Assembly (NCBI GenBank): GCA_001247695.2
Contig: LGRX02028682.1
Span: 1 to 58,438 of the forward strand
Length of the DNA: 58,438 bases
Direction of reading: 5' to 3'
Source of the DNA: Cymbomonas tetramitiformis
Lineage: Eukaryota > Chlorophyta > Pyramimonadophyceae > Pyramimonadales > Pyramimonadaceae
In this document: piece by piece, positions 1-10,771 of the stretch
Position numbering within the stretch: the stretch's first letter is position 1
How the letters are laid out: each line of letters starts with the position of its first letter
Translations under genes and position numbers: made by a program
The notes under the pieces: generated by a model
Database searches by the model: none
What the model was told of the DNA's origin: nothing
Seen by the model: only the letters and a program-made list of their open reading frames with translations

Positions 1-837
1 TTCATCACCGAGGGGCTGCACCATATCTCTATGACGTGCCAATTGTTTTTTCCCTCAGATGGGAAATCGCTCCCCATCAAGCGTGGACCACCTCACACCC
101 GATTAATCTCACCCCCTCTTCCCCAACCATAGCTAACCCGACCTCAGAGTGTCAAAGGCATTCTCGCCTACCTCCCAAGCGGTCCACCCCCCTCCCCCCT
201 CCCCCGATTCGATGGGATGCATGTCCACTTACCGACGTGTCCATCACATCATCGCCCCTCCCACGTGTGCACCTCCGCCACTGCCTAATAATTTACTATC
301 TCGATTTGTGATAATTCTTTTCGGAATTTCTCCATCCCCACCCCTCATGAAGGTTGGTGCATGATCTAATGTACCTTTGTACTCCCCTTGTTCACTCACA
401 ACACCGTGGGGGGCAAGTACGTGCCGCCCAAAGCCCGTACGCCCAGAAGAAGTGTGTCTCACCCCCCAAATCTGGGGGGTAGCACGTCTATTTGCAGTGC
501 ATGCTAACTATATTAGAACCCATACAGTATAAGGTGCCTGTTCAGTAATCTTAACACAGTAATTAGCTCAATATGACCCGGTGGAGTCGAGATACTCCTC
601 GGATCACATATTGTTCTACTTTGGATTACTGAAAGGATGCTCACCGGAGCTGTATGTGAAATATACCCAGCAACTCATTTTGTAAATGAGATTATTTTGG
701 AATTACAACAACTCCTAAACTTAATATATCATGCTAGATGTATTCAGTGCATGGTATGCTGATAATCCTGCATGATGAACTGTCTGGAAATGTTGTAATG
801 TCCAGAAGTTATCTTACTGCAAAGTGTGTAAAAGTTA

Positions 838-861
838 ACACACACACACGCACACACACAC
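838..861. repeat. (CA)n microsatellite
   Basis: A run of alternating A and C of about 24 bases with one G interruption. Confidence 0.9.
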
Positions 862-1664
862 TGACAAAAGTGCTAATCAGTAAGCACTGCATGCATGCAC
901 ACACATTGCATTGTATGTATTGATATTCACTGATTCAAAGTGAATTGATTAACTTAAATATCTATCATGTATATGATAATGTAGATACCACTTTCCAAAC
1001 ACATGTTCGTGGAAAGTGTCAGCGATTGTGATAGATATGGGAACAGATAAATCAACATGCTGTAGGGCTGGATGGAGTTATCTCCAGACCCGAAGGCAAG
1101 ATACTGCACCCATGCAACAGCTGGTAACTGTTGGGTGCAGTCCACTCGTCATTCCACATATCATCGCTGGAGCAACATCAAAAACTACATTGCATAATGA
1201 TAATTGATTCAGATTTGATCAGTTCAAATGCATGTAACTCTCAGATCAGTATCTACATGACATCTGATAATAGTTTTTGAGGACAGCACACACATACAAA
1301 TGTGTTGTGTCAAATTGCTGTGATTATATCAAGCAATGTCCAGATATGTTCTAAATAAGAAATATCATTTTGATAAATCTTAGAGCACAGACCTATGCTC
1401 AGAACAGATCATAGATTGACAAATATCACTAAAGTGGATGTTCCTAAATGGTATTCCCACTTAAGTTGATAACTCTATATATCATCAGAATGTACATTAC
1501 TGCCATGGGTTTAAATCAGTAAAACCCAGAAATGCGGTCAACCATAGATGTTGATATACAGCATAATTTACTTATTTGCCATGAAATTTGTCATGTGCAA
1601 AAGTAAAGTTTATTGCAGTGATTCTGTACTTTACATTCCACATACACAGAGATATGTACATATA

Positions 1665-1692
1665 TCAACATATATATATATATATATGTTGA
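1665..1692. repeat. (TA)n palindromic microsatellite
   Basis: An uninterrupted TA tract of about 18 bases is flanked symmetrically by TCAACA and TGTTGA, so the whole tract is a perfect palindrome able to form a cruciform. Confidence 0.85.
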
Positions 1693-2704
1693 AAAACAGC
1701 CAAAATCGGTAAAATTCTTTGGCGATAAATTTGAAAATTGAAAATTAGACCTTATTTTATTTGATATTATGATTTTATACCTATTAAGGTATGAGAAAAT
1801 CATAATGACACATGTCATATCTCGTGTAACACCCTAGGTAATAGGTGTGGAATATGTGGGGGTGTACATATTGACTGTAACACAAAATCGGTCAAAATGT
1901 TCTACGTGTAATCTTTTGAAAATTTGGGATTGATTTTTTTTGCTATAATGAATATTTAGCTATCGAATAACAATCCCTGAAAGACATAACACGTGTAACA
2001 CTCTGTAACACCCTAAAATTGAATGTGTGTGTCAGGGGGTGTAACGTACCTTCTAAACACCATGTAACATTCAGTTTGGTATCAAATGCAGTTTTGCTTA
2101 AAAACATTTGCAAAATATTTATACTGCTTATTTTTTTACCTATTTTAGGGTTACTGATACCATGTAACGCCCTAATCATATTATTGGGTATATGGGCCGC
2201 TGTAACCTGACATGCCCTAACATGCCACTATAATTTCGATCAACTTCGTGTTTGGCATTGACAAATCATGCCGTATTCGACACAGACATGATTATATATT
2301 GGGCAACAACCCTAAAACTGTATGAGCTGCTTCATATAAGGACTGCAAGCTATAATCTATAAGCTATAAGGTATATAAACAACTGACTGCCTATGTGTTC
2401 ACACTTCCTCAAGGGGGGAAGAAGGTGGATAGGATTCACACATATCCATTTCATATTCCGATCTGGTGATTTCTGATGGATTACTTTTTCCACAAATAAC
2501 GTTAAAATCTGTACAACGTTAAATCCACCATCACTAATAAAGTGTAAACTCGGATGGGAAACTATGTCCCAATGACTATAAGTTGACTCTTGCTCAGCAT
2601 TTACATTCTCGAGTAAGTTTGGAATGCTGAACTATATACATGACATATAACCTGATACCATGCTTAATTGCATTTCCTGGATCAGAAGATGATAGTTATA
2701 TAAT

Positions 2705-2722
2705 GTATATATATATATATAT
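2705..2722. repeat. (TA)n microsatellite
   Basis: Uninterrupted TA dinucleotide run. A similar run lies at about 3504-3520. Confidence 0.85.
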
Positions 2723-3658
2723 CCCACCTGATACACTTTGGCACTATAGCCGTACATAAGAGTGGGAAGGACAAGTGCATCGTTGTAAGACTGGTTGATA
2801 TAGTCCGAGTGCTGAAGGCAGAATTTGGCACCTGAATAGCAGCTGATAACTGTTGGTGACCATCATGCAAGACCTTCCAAGCGTAACTCCTTTGATCCTG
2901 AGATGCAAGTGAATTGTTCATAATATGTTGACATCACATAAAAGCATTCTGATAAAAACCCTATATATTCATATGAGCTGTCATCACTACAATGACATGG
3001 GTTTTTGAATCGTCGAAATAAATATAACTCCGATGAATTCATTAGTACAGAATAAGCTGTTGAGATTATTCTTCCGGCTGGATTTCAATCATTCACAATC
3101 CCTGTACATTCCGGTGACAAAATATTGCACTGGACTGATCACCATATTGGTATAATCTGTGATATATAAGTCACCAGAGAAAGCATTGCAATCAGCACAA
3201 TGCTGTCTAGACTCACAAAGATGAGTAACATATATTCTCAGATGTAATAAACAGAGGCACAATGTGACCTACGCTAAAATCGCGTATGCTCGGGCACTGT
3301 ATTGTGACCTGCGCTAAGATCGTGTATGCATGGACACAACATGACTCGTGCCAATGACGTGGACATATTTTATGCCACGACATCACATCTGAAATCAATG
3401 AATCACTCAGAGAGAAGGTGTTGACATCAGTATAGCACCATTATACATATAATCATGAGGATTTTAAAGAAGACATAGTCTCTCCAATATTGACAAACAT
3501 GGTACATATATATATATATCCATGCTCTCTGATCATATATTGATATCCCACAGCATACGATGATGGTAATAGCAAGCCACTTCGCCGCTGGAGGGTAGTG
3601 TTGTATATATACAGCACATGCTTGGGCACTATATGACCCACGCTGATGACGTGGATTC

Positions 3659-3720
3659 GGGCTGCATCCCAATAACTGCAATGCACCTTCGGTGCAATGG
3701 GCTGCAACCCGAGAACTGCT
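3659..3720. repeat. CTGCA-rich dispersed repeat, copy 1
   Basis: Contains GGGCTGCATCCC, then a small hairpin formed by TGCACC-TTC-GGTGCA, then GGGCTGCAACCCGAGAACTG. The same order of blocks recurs at 7476-7584 in the same orientation, so this is one copy of a dispersed repeat. A related fragment (CTACATCCTAAGAACTG) occurs near 8343. Confidence 0.7.
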
Positions 3721-4389
3721 ATCCAGCTTCATAGAAAGCTTCCACGTCATCACATAGAGGTCGGACCTCTGTTGTATTTGAACGGCGCTTGACAACCGCC
3801 TAGCAATACACTTCCTTGAGGGGGGAAGATGATAAGCTAGAAATACAACTAAAAACCAAATAAATAATAAAGACAAATAATAAAACAAGTAAGTTGCATC
3901 ATTGTTTTTGTTTTGGTAAGCCTGACTGTATACAGTCAAACCATGCAGAACTCCATGAAGTTGACACATACATCAGCCATGACATTCATATGAGCTTGAT
4001 TTTGAAGACCTAGACATTGTATACATCTGGTCTAGCATGTATCCAGACTAGAATTGTATACTGACACGGTGCAAGCACTATAGCCTCTGCCACCGATGAT
4101 CATTGAAAAGGGCAACCATTCTTGATATTTCATACATATCATCTGATTGTATCATTAAAGGTGTCAAGAGTACTCGATGCAATATGCAGGCCACGGTCTG
4201 AGTACAACACCTAGAAAGGTCAAAGCCACTGAGCTGACCAATGCAGCATAAATGCTAGCTGCCTTGAAGGCTATACAATAAGCCTATTACCCTTATGTCT
4301 TGATATGTATCCGTGTATTGGCATCTCTTTGAGGTAATTATGCCTACTGAATGAGCCATACCAACCATCTTGTCTTCATTGATCATTGC

Positions 4390-4659
4390 ATATCAAGGTA
4401 TGGCTTACGCGAGGTCGAGTTTACACAAAACTTCTGATTTTCTAGATCGTGAGATATAAGCGATTTAAGTATCCGCTTAAGTATGGTTAAGAATGGGAGA
4501 TAACTGAGCGGTATCGAGCATAACTTTTCAATGCCTGGGTCAATTGTATGCCCGGATCGCGCACTATGTTTAGATTGCTTTGAGCGACAGGTTTATCGAA
4601 TAAAAATATTTTCGGAAGTTTTGTGTAAAGTCGACCTCGCGTAAGCCATACCTTGATAT
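4390..4659. mobile_element. MITE with 45-bp terminal inverted repeats
   Basis: The first about 45 bases (4390-4434) and the last about 45 (4615-4659) are inverted repeats with a single mismatch (GAGTTTAC against GACTTTAC); the ends read CAAGGTATGGCTTACG. The 270-bp interior has no open frame, which defines a miniature inverted-repeat transposable element. The element boundary is ambiguous because the TIR ends run into ATAT: the target duplication is either ATAT (4 bp) or TA. TA would fit Tc1/mariner-type mobilisation. No transposase for it lies in the window. Confidence 0.85.
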
Positions 4660-5591
4660 CTGATCATATCGCCATTGAGCAATGCCTATTCTGTGAGATT
4701 ATATATCACGAGGCATTTCATTAGTGCACATTAAACAATTGAAGTGCAACAAAGATCATCAGCTCTACATCATACCAAAAGGTTGAGTTATTGTCAATTG
4801 ATTTTTCAGACACCATTTCTCAGAGGTCTATTCATCATGAAAGACAAAGTCTGTGCAATCATGGCTATTCAGCCTCCGACATAGCTGACATAGCTATTTA
4901 ACTTATGACCCAACCGTTGTTAAGCAGCCTCCACGCTATATAGCTGAAAAATGGCAAGCAATCTCTTCGGTCATTCTTGGGCATAGAGCAATCAAGCACA
5001 GCCAATCCAGGATGTTTATCCCGAAATTCTCCAAGAGTTATTCATGTTTTTCATGTGTCATATGAAAACAGCTAATATACCGCCCTATGATGGGAGTCAT
5101 CTCCTTCAGCGAGGGGAAGTGGTTATGCTGTAAAGTTGACCAATCTGATCATCATAAAAGTGACAGATTTGAGAAAATCGATTGAAACTTGTATTGAAAA
5201 TGACTATTCCTTACAATAAGGTATTGCACCTAAGGGAATAAGGGTTTCATCGTCTGAAATAGGAAAAGACTTTTACATTGACTCTAGTTCCTGAATCCAG
5301 AATCGCATAGAAAAAATGTTCTATCCTGTGCATATAGAAAGCACATTAGATTCAGATTCTGAGCATACAAATGGACTTGAATGCACTCAGGTTTGTACTA
5401 AGTTGCAATTGTCCAAAGTTTTATTCTGACATCACTATTTATTTGTGGAATAGCATACAATGGTATAAACCATCCACATATAGATTGACACCATATTTGT
5501 AATTTCATAACATTTTGGCACATAAGACAAGCATGCTTCATTGAGGAATAAAGACTCTTTGAAAGCTCATTCGGGAATGTTTAGAAATTTG

Positions 5592-5690
5592 TTGCCTCTA
5601 CCATTAGGCCACGAAGTCTTGGGAAAAGCCATAGCGGAACTCGAACCCGCAATCTGCAGCTGGTTTCCAAGCGCAGTTCATCCTCATTCT
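5592..5690 (-). ncRNA. tRNA-like / SINE-like segment
   Basis: On the minus strand a perfect T-arm-like block (GCGGG-TTCGAGT-TCCGC, plus positions 5634-5650, matching the pol III B box) is followed about 25 bases later by a perfect D-arm (GCCT-AATGGTAG-AGGC, plus 5594-5609, preceded by TG as at tRNA positions 8-9, an A-box match). The order is B box then A box, the reverse of a normal tRNA. The acceptor halves do not pair with each other and I cannot fold a convincing anticodon arm. It is best read as remains of two tandem tRNA-derived SINE units. A circularly permuted tRNA gene (a class known in prasinophytes and red algae) is a weaker alternative. Confidence 0.35.
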
Positions 5691-7475
5691 GGAAAGTGAC
5701 AGAAATTTTATAGTCATAAAACAAGTCACAATTCTATCGGATTGAAATGACACATTCATCATTCATACTTCTTTATCATAACAAGTCTCTGAATAGTGTT
5801 TGCCCAAAAATAAAATGGGCACCATTGAGATAAGTGATCATGTGCTGAAAAATATACACATATCACTAGGCAATGCCATGTTCTATTCATTCATGTCAAC
5901 CATCCATCAACTACGAAAATACAACTCGTAGTAAGTTGTTGTCATTACGAACACTTCTTGATTGACTTTCCATTAGCTTCGATACCAAAGTTAACTTCGG
6001 TACTGATTTCTATGTTCATCATGACAATCATTATCCAGAACAATTGTCTAAGTTGGGTACACTATAGTGACCCTGAACTGACAAAATATGTGGGCTGCAA
6101 CCCAACGACTGCATTTGACATCATCTGGCATTTGCCACATTCAAAAACGTCAGGCATATTACCAATATGACGTAGAGAAAATCAATGTTCAGATTGACAT
6201 TGTTACCTCTAAAGCATTCGATGAGCAATCTCAGTCTGATTCTCTATCAAACCATTTTTCACATAACATAATGATTGAATAACATCCTCCATCACCATCT
6301 GATTGGTTTGAGGGGGAGGAAGAGTATAGATTCATTCATTTTCATACAGCTGCCACAAATTGATTTACATCATTGTGATTTTGCTTGGAAGATTAAAAAT
6401 CTTATCAAAAGTTCCAGCATCTGTGTATAGCAGCCATAAAGTTGATGACACGGTACATCATGCCGATTGAAACATCAAATGAAGTCTTATTTGACTTATT
6501 GACACATAAAGTTCATTATGAAGAAATCATAGATGCATTTTTCTCCGGCTCTATCATATTATATGAAGGGCACTGACATAGGAGAACGATGGTTTTTCAA
6601 ATGTGAATAAGCTATATTGTAAGCTTACGACCATCACTTTGACGTCAACAACCTGGGATGCTGATTGTCGAAATTCAAGAGTTGAAGGATTCGATGAATC
6701 AACCTTGATACATGTGTTTTGATTGATGAATTGTTGATCCATGGTTTCTCCCCAAATCTAGAGAAGCTGGCACACAAGTTGTTGCCAATGTCTTAAGGAA
6801 AGCCTCTGAGCAAAGGATTGCCAGTTGTGCCATCAGGCATCGAATTCCATGAACAGCAAAGCCGAGTGAGTAAATCCGCCACTCTAGCTATTGCCCGTCA
6901 TTCCTTCCAGGTTCATGACAAGAGACAATTCATCAAAGTCATACACCAATGCATAAGTCACATGCATGGTTGCACAGTTTGTATCCGAATGCCATTCCAT
7001 CAAGGTTAAGCATCTTGACAGTAACTCTGGCCAACCAAAAGCCTTCCTGTCTTCGGATATCTTGAGCATTCTCATTTCCAGCTCCATTATGGACTAGGAA
7101 GCATCATGACTGTGCCTCGCCAGGACGCTAATCCTCAAAGCCGCACACTTGAGGCGAGCCTTATGAGACAGTGACCTTTGGCTTGTGGGGCGTCAACCCC
7201 TTATCAAATCCTGAACACTTGTTAACCCCTGGATAAATTTATCATGATGCAACTTATGTGGGATTATAAGTTCCACATAATCATATTGTCTACGTATGCT
7301 GAAGGCATAACTGCTGCATATGGTTACAATAGGTCGCAGCTTCTATAACATTGTGGCTTCTAAGTCAAAAGCTGATAGCCGATGACTTTTGCCAATAATT
7401 GCCGACCAAATAATAATCAGGCCGTGGAAACATGTACCCAAGAGGTTTTCGTCCATCGGTCACATATATATATCA

Positions 7476-7584
7476 GGGCTGCATCCCAAGAACTGCAGGG
7501 CTGCATCCCAAGAACTGCAGGGCTGCATCCCAAAGACTGCGATGCACCTTCGGTGCAACGGGCTGCAACCCGAGAACTGCAGGG
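7476..7584. repeat. 22-bp tandem repeat, CTGCA-rich copy 2
   Basis: About three direct copies of a 22-bp unit containing GCATCCCAAGAACTGCAG, then the TGCACC-TTC-GGTGCA hairpin, then GGGCTGCAACCCGAGAACTG. The second half matches the copy at 3659-3720. The direct expansion of the first block distinguishes this copy. Confidence 0.8.
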
Positions 7585-8338
7585 TTATATCCCTAACATT
7601 TTTTACCCTGCATCAAATTGATATGACAGGAGCAGGAATTGATCCTTCCTTGCTAAGGTGTAGTGAGCCTTGTATAAATCATACCCTTACACAGATACGC
7701 ATATGCGGGTACCAATATCTGTGAAAAACTGCTAATGCTACCTTTGCCAAAACCGTGGTTTGTCATCGGATTCTTGGCCAGTCATCCGAAGCTACCGGAG
7801 ATATCGACTGAGGTAGACGGAGTTGTGATCCTAAGTTATGCTTGACAAACATAACTAAAGAAATTTCACATTAGTACGTGGCGAATCCATTCTCACTCAT
7901 CGCGATAGATGTTCGTCAAAGCGTGCGTACTGGACCATATCAGAGTGAGCACGAGACCGGGTAAGGATTATGATTCCAATCCCGTTAAACAGGGCCACTC
8001 TCTTTGCAATAAAACAAGCCCCCGGTAAGATAACCACGGGCTCCCCATTGCCACCTATGATCCTCCAAAGTAGCTTAAGGAGGGGAGGAAGGGTTGGGTG
8101 CACTATATCAGGCCGAGAATCGTGCGATTATAAATCGTTAAATCGTGGGATCATCGTTCGCAAAGAACGACGGCTAGCGCAAATAATCCGTAACGTATAC
8201 TTCGGATGCTTTGAATCGTCACTCTGACGCACGATACGTGTGGATCAATCAGTAATCCAGCGTCGATCTGCATCACGATTCAACGCAATTCATTGAACCT
8301 TGAAACGTCACTCTGAAATACGATACGATTTCCAGAAA

Positions 8339-8538
8339 GGGGGCTACATCCTAAGAACTGTAAGGTGAGGGACTAAAGTGGACTCAGTTCCCCCCAATAA
8401 CCTAAAAGCACCATGAGGGACGCCTCAAATCGGTGTAAGAAGACTGGTACCAGCAAGAAGCGACAACAACAAAGACATCATAGACATATACTAAGGTATG
8501 CCCGTTGTGACGTCACAGCTCTTTTAAGAGGGGAGATC
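8339..8538 (+). other. Possible 3' internal end of an LTR element with polypurine tract
   Basis: The segment ends in AAGAGGGGAGATC immediately before an LTR-like sequence that begins TGTCAGGG. That placement matches a polypurine tract priming plus-strand synthesis next to a 3' LTR. No coding sequence for the parent element is recognisable upstream. Confidence 0.4.
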
Positions 8539-9180
8539 TGTCAGGGTCATGACCGATGACATATGTGTCATACGTGTCATACCTGTCAGACATGTCATAC
8601 CATACAGGATCATGACCGATGACATATGCGTAATACATGTCATACGTGTCATACCTGTCAGACATGTCATACCATGTCATGCCATGTCATGTCGAGTCGT
8701 GTCATATATTATTATGACAATCGTCAGTACGGTCGACTATGACTGTACATGTCGCTAGATGATAAGTCACATCATCTGTCATTATTCAAGGAAAGACTTG
8801 AATGACCCTGTCATCGAGAGTTCGTATGTCGAACTCGAAGATGGCAAAGCAAGATACATCTTGAAGTACAAACAAGAACCATCTTGGCTTTAAGCATGTG
8901 CGGAACACGCATGCACAGTATGAACGAACTATTCGTTATCACAATACTGGTCGTTCAACCTACGTCTCGGGTTCACAACCCAATGGCGGTACTATCTATG
9001 ATGATAGGAGACGTATGGTATAAGATGAGGAAGCGTTGGGCTTCAAGCAGATCTTCACTCAGAGACTGCACTCATCACCCGCTATTACTTTCACTTGCGT
9101 TGCTGTCCAACTTCGCAGTGTTAACTTGTATATTGATAATATATTCACGGCCTGTTTTATCTTGCCGTATCAACGTCTTA
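8539..9180 (+). mobile_element. LTR copy A (TGTCAGGG family)
   Basis: It starts TGTCAGGG and contains a block of degenerate repeats of GTCATAC/CATGTCATAC (about 8545-8700), then GTCAGTACGGTCGACTATGAC, CCTGTCATCGAGAG, GATGGCAAAGCAAGA, GGGTTCACAACCCAAT and AGACTGCACTCAT. The same blocks occur in the same order in the split copy at 44578-48486, so the two are one diverged LTR family. The right end is approximate: it stops before the unrelated direct repeat at 9184. The preceding purine tract suggests a 3' LTR. Confidence 0.6.
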
Positions 9181-9183
9181 GAG

Positions 9184-9424
9184 ATAAGCTTCCCTTGTGC
9201 GAAGGTGGGATAGTCCGAATGTCGTTCCCACGGAGGCCGGGGCGGGGTTGGGGAGGGAACACCATCCTTCCTACCTGACGCTTTTTGGCAGGGCCCTTAC
9301 CATGTGCACCCACTATCGGGAAAGCCAATCAGAACATGCCAGCTCAAAGATGCCATTGCAATACGACATTTGTAAGTGCACAAATGGCAAAACACCATTG
9401 GTTGTCGATGACGAGCGAGCGACA
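9184..9424 (+). repeat. 241-bp direct repeat, copy 1
   Basis: It begins ATAAGCTTCCCTTGTGCG, has a G-rich centre (GGGGCGGGGTTGGGGAGGG) and ends CGACGAGCGAGCGACA. Copy 2 is at 9831-10071 with only scattered substitutions and the same orientation. The 241-bp length and tandem placement could mark LTRs of a 0.9-kb non-autonomous element, but the ends are not TG...CA. Confidence 0.85.
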
Positions 9425-9534
9425 AGAGGTAGTTATAGCTGCCACGTCAGACTATATGCTCGGATGTGCCGGAGGCGCAGTCCAGAGCATATACGTCTGA
9501 CGTGGCAGCTATAACTCGCTTGTCGCTCGCTCGT
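9411..9534. repeat. Large imperfect hairpin
   Basis: Arms of about 50 bases (9411-9462 and 9484-9534) are inverted repeats with few mismatches. The core AGTTATAGCTGCCACGTCAG pairs with its exact complement on the other side. The left arm starts inside the end of the direct-repeat copy at 9184-9424, so the hairpin carries an inverted copy of that repeat's terminus. Confidence 0.85.
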
Positions 9535-9712
9535 CTTCGACTGATCCTACGGTCGCACTGCTCGCTCAGACCCGAATGCTATTTCTTGCCACGTCACTAT
9601 CATAACTTTTGAACTCTGTTTCCAAATCCTTGATGCTGTTCGACATTTTGCTCTCTCCTCCCGAAATTTGGAAACGAAGCGACAGCATCGAGCATTTGGA
9701 AACAGCATCGAG

Positions 9713-9758
9713 CAGCCCGCGACAGCCCGCGACAGCCCGCGACAGCCCGCGACAGCCG
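9713..9758. repeat. 10-bp tandem repeat
   Basis: Between four and five perfect copies of the decamer GACAGCCCGC. Confidence 0.9.
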
Positions 9759-9830
9759 ATTCAGTCGCGTTTTTTGCGCGGTTCGGCACGATTGTTCTCT
9801 TTTGGCGACCTTTCGCATGAATCGGCTCCC

Positions 9831-10071
9831 ATAAGCTTCCCTTGTGCGAAGGTGGGATAAGGCGAATGGCGTTCCCACGGTGGTAGGGGCGGGGTTGGGG
9901 AGGGAACACCATCCTTCCTACCTGACGCTTTTTGGCAGGGCCCTTACCATGTGCACCCACTATCGGGAAAGCCAATCAGAACATGCCAGCTCAAAGATGC
10001 CATTGCAATACGACTTTTGTAAGTGCACAAATGGCAAATCACCATTGGTTGTCGATGACGAGCGAGCGACA
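9831..10071 (+). repeat. 241-bp direct repeat, copy 2
   Basis: Same sequence and orientation as 9184-9424, with small differences such as GGATAAGGCG for GGATAGTCCG. The spacing between copies is 647 bases start to start. Confidence 0.85.
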
Positions 10072-10443
10072 ATGCAATGCCCGGTTCTGTCATATCTGTC
10101 ACAGTTCGAGTTGCTTGAGGTTCAGTCAGGCGAGGCGAGGGTTCAGTTCAATACGACCGCGACCCTTGTACTAGTTATAGTCAGTTGCGTTTCTGACTAA
10201 GAGATAGAGATAAAATCAAATTGCAATACCAGAGTTGTGTGTAGCATTTCTTGTTTTGAACCAGTGTAATTCATTTCTCTCAGCTAAGCTGTTCACGCTC
10301 TAAGCGAGTGTCTCCCGACGGAAGCCTATCCAATGCACGTTTTAAAGTCAGATTTTTCCCTGGACATTCCTATCAGGAAGCTCTCTCACCATCTGAGTTC
10401 CGCTCAAGAAGGCGGGAAAGGAAAAACGAGTGTTGACTCTGCG

Positions 10444-10620
10444 AATCATGTTACGTGTATGTTCCAAAGTACCCTGACAACCGCGACGAGGTCAGCCGCG
10501 AACAGCTCACACAGTTGTGTCATCAGAGAGGAATTATCAAAGATGAATTTACACAGCGCCCTGCTGCTCTCGGTTCACCGACGCTACGAGCGTATCAAAA
10601 TCAGCAGAATATGATACGAG
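10444..10620 (+). CDS. Possible exon upstream of a candidate host gene
   Basis: One frame through this stretch reads as ordinary, non-repetitive protein of about 58 residues beginning with CESCYVYVPKYP and ending before a TAG at about 10620, with a downstream acidic/amide-rich segment. It is not seen as a long ORF because a TGA lies just upstream. I do not recognise a family. It could be the last exon of one gene or a damaged exon of the gene that follows; its composition resembles the exons at 10.77-12.7 kb. Confidence 0.3.
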
Positions 10621-10771
10621 CTTAGATATTTTTATCCTCCTCGTATTTCAGCATAATATTTCCAGTGTGGTGGCAACTACCTCTGCAGACTAAGAAGTAA
10701 AGTAGACAGGACTTATTGTGGGTGACGTGTGGAGTGGCGGCAGATATTGCTCACGCTTGGTCTGCACAGTG

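Larger units (their letters stand above)
1..4389. other. AT-rich gene-free region
   Basis: No reading frame here has a recognisable domain or plausible exon structure; the longest open frames (about 180 codons near 3.4-4.0 kb) are low-information. What can be seen is simple repeats (listed separately), a cluster of short motifs resembling TGTAACACCCTA around 1.83-2.2 kb, and one copy of a dispersed CTGCA-rich repeat near 3.66 kb. I see no promoter, RNA gene or transposon ends that I can defend. Confidence 0.6.
4660..8338. other. Gene-free region downstream of the MITE
   Basis: Apart from the tRNA-like segment near 5.6 kb and the 22-bp tandem repeat near 7.5 kb, I see no coding or RNA feature. 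Open frames are short, not conserved in style, and lack splice-site context. Confidence 0.5.

Noticed and set aside
3427..3969. 180-codon minus-strand open frame
   Set aside because: No domain, odd composition, overlaps a dispersed repeat and a TA microsatellite; looks like chance.
5592..5690. Functional permuted tRNA gene
   Set aside because: The acceptor halves do not pair and no anticodon arm folds convincingly; kept only as a low-confidence tRNA-like segment.
9844..10200. Open frames across the 241-bp direct repeats
   Set aside because: The two copies give different peptides after small indels, so there is no coding constraint.
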